Positions 61,360 to 64,000 of a stretch of 64,000 bases of DNA are shown piece by piece (position 1 is the first letter of the stretch; each line of letters opens with the position of its first letter). Location: assembly GCA_964369415.1 (NCBI GenBank), contig CAYJFP010000002.1:123554-187553 (forward strand), given 5' to 3'. This DNA is from SIG603 sp964369415. Lineage in GTDB: Bacteria > Bacillota > Clostridia > Oscillospirales > Acutalibacteraceae. Under the pieces are notes generated by a model. It did no database searches. It was not told where the DNA came from and saw only the letters and a list, made by a program, of their open reading frames with translations. The position numbers and the translations under genes are program-made.

Positions 61360-61977
61360 ATGAAAGTTATTGCTATTAATGGAAGCCCAAGAAAAAACGG
61401 TAACACTTCTCATTCTTTGCAAATTATGGAGAAAGTCTTTGTAGAGAACAAAATTGATTTTGAGATAATTCACTTAGGAAACAAACCAATTTATAACTGT
61501 ATCGCCTGTAATGCTTGCGATAAATTAGGCGGCAAATGCGCCCTAAAAGGTGATATTCACAACGAGATTTGTGATAAAATCGCTTCTGCGGACGGTGTAA
61601 TTTTTGGCGCTCCTGTTTACTATGCTGGCATTGCCGGTGGTATGAAAAGCTTTATGGACAGATTCTTTAGAACCAACAGTGACTCACTTTCATATAAGCC
61701 TGTAGCTGGATTTTGCACACTTAGAAGAAGTGGTGGCGTTGAAACTTTTAATCAGCTAAATAATTACTTTGCTCTATCTCGTTCTATAATTGTTCCGACA
61801 TCGTATTGGAGTGTTTTCCACGGAGCAAATCTAGGTGAAGTATTAAAAGATGAAGAAGCCATAGACTGCGCCAATGAAATTGCTGAAAACATGTGTTGGT
61901 TACTAAAGATGCTTTTTGAATCTAAAATCAATAAACCAGAGAAAAAAAATAGACGAATCACCAATTTTATTAGATAA
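61360..61977 (+). CDS. Flavodoxin-fold NAD(P)H-dependent FMN reductase-like protein
   Basis: A 205-residue flavodoxin-like fold protein. The FMN-phosphate loop is NGSPRKNGNTSHSL near 6-19, and FGAPVYYAGIAGGMKSFMDR near 78-97 contacts the isoalloxazine. A cysteine cluster, CIACNACDKLGGKC near 47-60, resembles the compact motif of iron-sulfur flavoproteins, though spacing alone does not prove a cluster. Electron donor and acceptor are unknown. It follows the ABC ATPase by 15 bases with AGGAGG, so it may be read through from that operon; a terminator follows. Confidence 0.85.
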   Translation: MKVIAINGSPRKNGNTSHSLQIMEKVFVENKIDFEIIHLGNKPIYNCIACNACDKLGGKCALKGDIHNEICDKIASADGVIFGAPVYYAGIAGGMKSFMDRFFRTNSDSLSYKPVAGFCTLRRSGGVETFNQLNNYFALSRSIIVPTSYWSVFHGANLGEVLKDEEAIDCANEIAENMCWLLKMLFESKINKPEKKNRRITNFIR

Positions 61978-62007
61978 AAAAACGGCAGAAATTCTGCCGT
62001 TTTTTTC
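61975..62007. terminator. Bidirectional terminator
   Basis: AAACGGCAGAA / TTCTGCCGTTT (about 61980-62002) with T-run on the plus strand and A-run on the other side; it serves the reductase gene and the converging GH127-like gene. Confidence 0.92.
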
Positions 62008-62010
62008 ATT

Positions 62011-63879
62011 TTATTTAACTTTATTAAATGTAACTCTTCTAAGAGGTGCTTTGCCTATATGAATCAGTTTTACATCTTCAAAATCAGATGTTTTCTTATT
62101 GTATAAGGTTACTGCCGCTCCGTCTTCACAAATCTCTTTTGCCTTTGACTTTACCGAAACTTCATAATTTAGATAGTCGTCATTTTTGGCTATGCAGTAA
62201 ATATCGTAAAACCCTTTTACAGGATGCTCTTTTGAAATTTTCTCCATATAATCAATCGGCAAGGACAAAAGCATGTCTTTATATGTGAAGTAATCGTCAC
62301 CTAGCAAATCAGTCTTCTTAAGCACATCTGCTTCAAACTCTACTCTAAATTCATCGTTTAAAAAGTCTTTTTCAATTACTAAAAGTCCGTTTTCTATCGT
62401 TGAATCTATACTACATTTCACACTTTTAGCGTATGATGGTATTCTGATAGAAATTTTTGCCCTCACCTTTTCAGCCGAATTAACACTGTATTTAAGGCTG
62501 TTTCCATATGGATAATTTGAGCTTTCACTTATGCTAAGCTCTACCCCATCTATCACTGTATTAACTACGCTGTCACCATGAAAAGCTTTTAATAGTGAAT
62601 TTTTGTCTTGATACCACATTGCTTCATAAAAGTATGTATAAATTCTTCCAGCATTCGGCACACAACAAACCGCTGCATCTTGATGAGTAGGTGAATACTT
62701 GTATCTAAGCTGTTTGGATGTTCCGTCTTCTGTTTGGAAAATTCCTGTCATGCTGTATGAATTATCTGACTTTAAATATGAAATAGAGCTATTCTCTGTA
62801 ATTTTGGAATCTCTAAACTGTGCGCCCATGGCAGCGTTATAAAACAGCCACTGCGCCTTGTCCATCCACGACAAATCGCCTGTTAGTTCATACATTTTGA
62901 TGTATGAATGTAAAAGCTCATGCATAGAGCAGTACTCATATCCAGTCCTTGTTGAATCTGCATCTCTTTTTGCGATATACTCATCGCCTATCGGCCCACC
63001 ACTTGGACAAAGACAAGTTCTTAGCTTCACAAAATATCTATCTAAAACTCCTTTATACTTCTCATCGCACTTCGCAGCAAAAATTAACGCTCTAACTTGC
63101 TCTGTAGTATGAACACCGTGTGCCCAGAGCTTTGCATCACCTAAAAGATTACTCTCGGTTAAATCAGCTGTAGTCTTTTCAGTCGACGAGAACGCCTTAT
63201 AAAGCCATTTACAGTACTCTAAATACTCTTTCCTATCGGTAATCAAATACGCCTTTTCAAAGACGTCTACAACCATTAGAGAGTGTCCAACGCCACACTC
63301 GTAGTCATTATTTCTATCAAGAGCTGTAAATGGATTTTTGCCGTCTATCGGATAGCCTTTCATTATAACATCCAAAGCTCTTAAAACTTTTTCTAAGATT
63401 TTTTCGTCTTGTTTATACTCGTAATAAGCTAAGGCTGTTCTTAAAATAGTCGCCTGTGCCCACATTTCGCCATTTTCGGCTTCATGATTAAATCTTAGAT
63501 CTTCATCGTATATTCCTATGTATCCATCCTCGTCTTGAGATTCAAGATATTTTTCCATATAAGTAAATGCTTTTTGCTTCATTTTTTCATCTTCTAGTAA
63601 GATTGAAGTTCTTAAAAAGCCATCCATCCAGTTGCCTTGTGTTTCGCAATTCCACCACATAAACTGTGGCATAACACCTTCACCAACGTCTACTGCACCA
63701 ACCTCTACTGGTGGTGTATACTTTGTTCTTCTGTCTCTTTTATAGATTTCATCATTTTTTATTAAATCAGGCACTAAATCGTCTAAATTTCCTATAAAAC
63801 TGTTTAAATCGTTTTGCATATTGTCTTTTAATTTACCAAGTGGCTTAACTTTTGAAAAAGGTATATTTTTATAACTCAT
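62011..63879 (-). CDS. GH127-like glycoside hydrolase (DUF1680-type)
   Basis: A 622-residue protein with an (alpha/alpha)6 barrel of the GH127 type, which includes beta-L-arabinofuranosidases. Visible: GNWMDGFLRTSILLED, LWAHGVHTTEQVRAL, GYEYCSMHELLHSY and AAVCCVPNAGR. The E-x-C and CC motifs match the zinc-binding Glu/Cys and nucleophile Cys of characterised GH127 enzymes. A C-terminal beta domain follows (RAKISIRIPSYAKSVKC). No signal peptide, so it acts on sugars inside the cell. Substrate is not proven. The ATG at 63879 follows GGAGGAT. Confidence 0.78.
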   Translation of the reverse strand: MSYKNIPFSKVKPLGKLKDNMQNDLNSFIGNLDDLVPDLIKNDEIYKRDRRTKYTPPVEVGAVDVGEGVMPQFMWWNCETQGNWMDGFLRTSILLEDEKMKQKAFTYMEKYLESQDEDGYIGIYDEDLRFNHEAENGEMWAQATILRTALAYYEYKQDEKILEKVLRALDVIMKGYPIDGKNPFTALDRNNDYECGVGHSLMVVDVFEKAYLITDRKEYLEYCKWLYKAFSSTEKTTADLTESNLLGDAKLWAHGVHTTEQVRALIFAAKCDEKYKGVLDRYFVKLRTCLCPSGGPIGDEYIAKRDADSTRTGYEYCSMHELLHSYIKMYELTGDLSWMDKAQWLFYNAAMGAQFRDSKITENSSISYLKSDNSYSMTGIFQTEDGTSKQLRYKYSPTHQDAAVCCVPNAGRIYTYFYEAMWYQDKNSLLKAFHGDSVVNTVIDGVELSISESSNYPYGNSLKYSVNSAEKVRAKISIRIPSYAKSVKCSIDSTIENGLLVIEKDFLNDEFRVEFEADVLKKTDLLGDDYFTYKDMLLSLPIDYMEKISKEHPVKGFYDIYCIAKNDDYLNYEVSVKSKAKEICEDGAAVTLYNKKTSDFEDVKLIHIGKAPLRRVTFNKVK

Positions 63880-63960
63880 TTTTATCCTCCGAATTAGTTT
63901 TTTATCATTGTATCAGCTATAATCGCTGTATTCAATGCGATAATCTAAATAAATTTTATA

Positions 63961-63992
63961 AAAAAACGACACATGCAAAAATGTGTCGTTTT
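63961..63992 (-). terminator. Terminator of a minus-strand gene beyond the window
   Basis: Perfect 12-bp stem AAAACGACACAT (63963-63974) / ATGTGTCGTTTT (63981-63992), with a continuing T-run on the minus strand. Confidence 0.85.
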
Positions 63993-64000
63993 GAGGTTTA

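Noticed and set aside
61360..61977. Iron-sulfur flavoprotein with proven cluster
   Set aside because: The cysteines CIACNAC...C are suggestive, but many flavodoxin-fold reductases share this pattern without a cluster, so only the fold is claimed.

Overview
The window is an AT-rich (roughly 35% GC by eye), densely packed bacterial chromosome segment. Gene content points to an anaerobic, low-GC, Gram-positive Firmicute, most likely a member of the Clostridia. The indicators are a flavin reductase fused to rubredoxin, a GlgC/GlgD pair, lipoproteins, SpoVAE (spore formation or its remnant), a TPP-riboswitch salvage operon, an r1t-type holin and frequent TTG/GTG starts behind strong AGGAGG sites. 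No rRNA, tRNA, CRISPR array or insertion sequence was seen. A run of 100 Ns at 47651-47750 shows that this is a draft or metagenome scaffold.

Layout: (1) 1-6463, minus strand: uppP-murF-murE (peptidoglycan precursors), a GT4 glycosyltransferase, the flavin reductase-rubredoxin fusion and rarA. (2) 6576-9151, minus: Nudix hydrolase, two small membrane proteins, glyA. (3) 9339-12526: nth and a DUF362 ferredoxin protein (plus), then an Na+-dependent NSS transporter (minus). (4) 12649-15758: promoter, TPP riboswitch and tenA-thiM-thiE-thiD, a thiamine salvage operon without thiC in the window. (5) 15904-19427: TrkA_C membrane protein, a gene broken by an in-frame stop, an exported protein and an M3-like peptidase lipoprotein. 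(6) 19491-25183, minus: glycogen operon glgB-glgC-glgD-glgA. (7) 25433-39000: tadA, CPBP protease, htpG, SSS and MFS transporters, proB, a ribosomal-protection-type GTPase fused to a YacP/Rae1-like nuclease, CpXC protein, mnmA, spoVAE, ilvE.

(8) 39139-54218 is the accessory, surface-oriented part. It has a 1500-residue repeat-rich surface protein, a MacB/FtsX-type ABC exporter fusion, a four-domain lysin (GH25, M23, LysM, SH3b) with a holin, a DUF6440 gene, and a set of proteins that share one helical module: a 982-residue DUF11/SdrD-B protein without a signal peptide, a Cys-rich 160-residue protein and a 119-residue protein with a Glu-Pro tail. I read this set as a candidate multi-component spore or cell-surface assembly; that function is inference. 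(9) 54432-58887: MoxR ATPase, DUF58 and transglutaminase operon. (10) 59023-61977: amino-acid ABC transporter whose binding protein is circularly permuted, plus an FMN reductase. (11) 62011-63879: a GH127-like enzyme.

The items most worth a second look are the GTPase-nuclease fusion (32637-35201), the circularly permuted binding protein (59023-59811), the shared-module surface locus (49333-54218), and the 55-bp duplication flanking the N gap, which indicates that the lysin gene is really intact.
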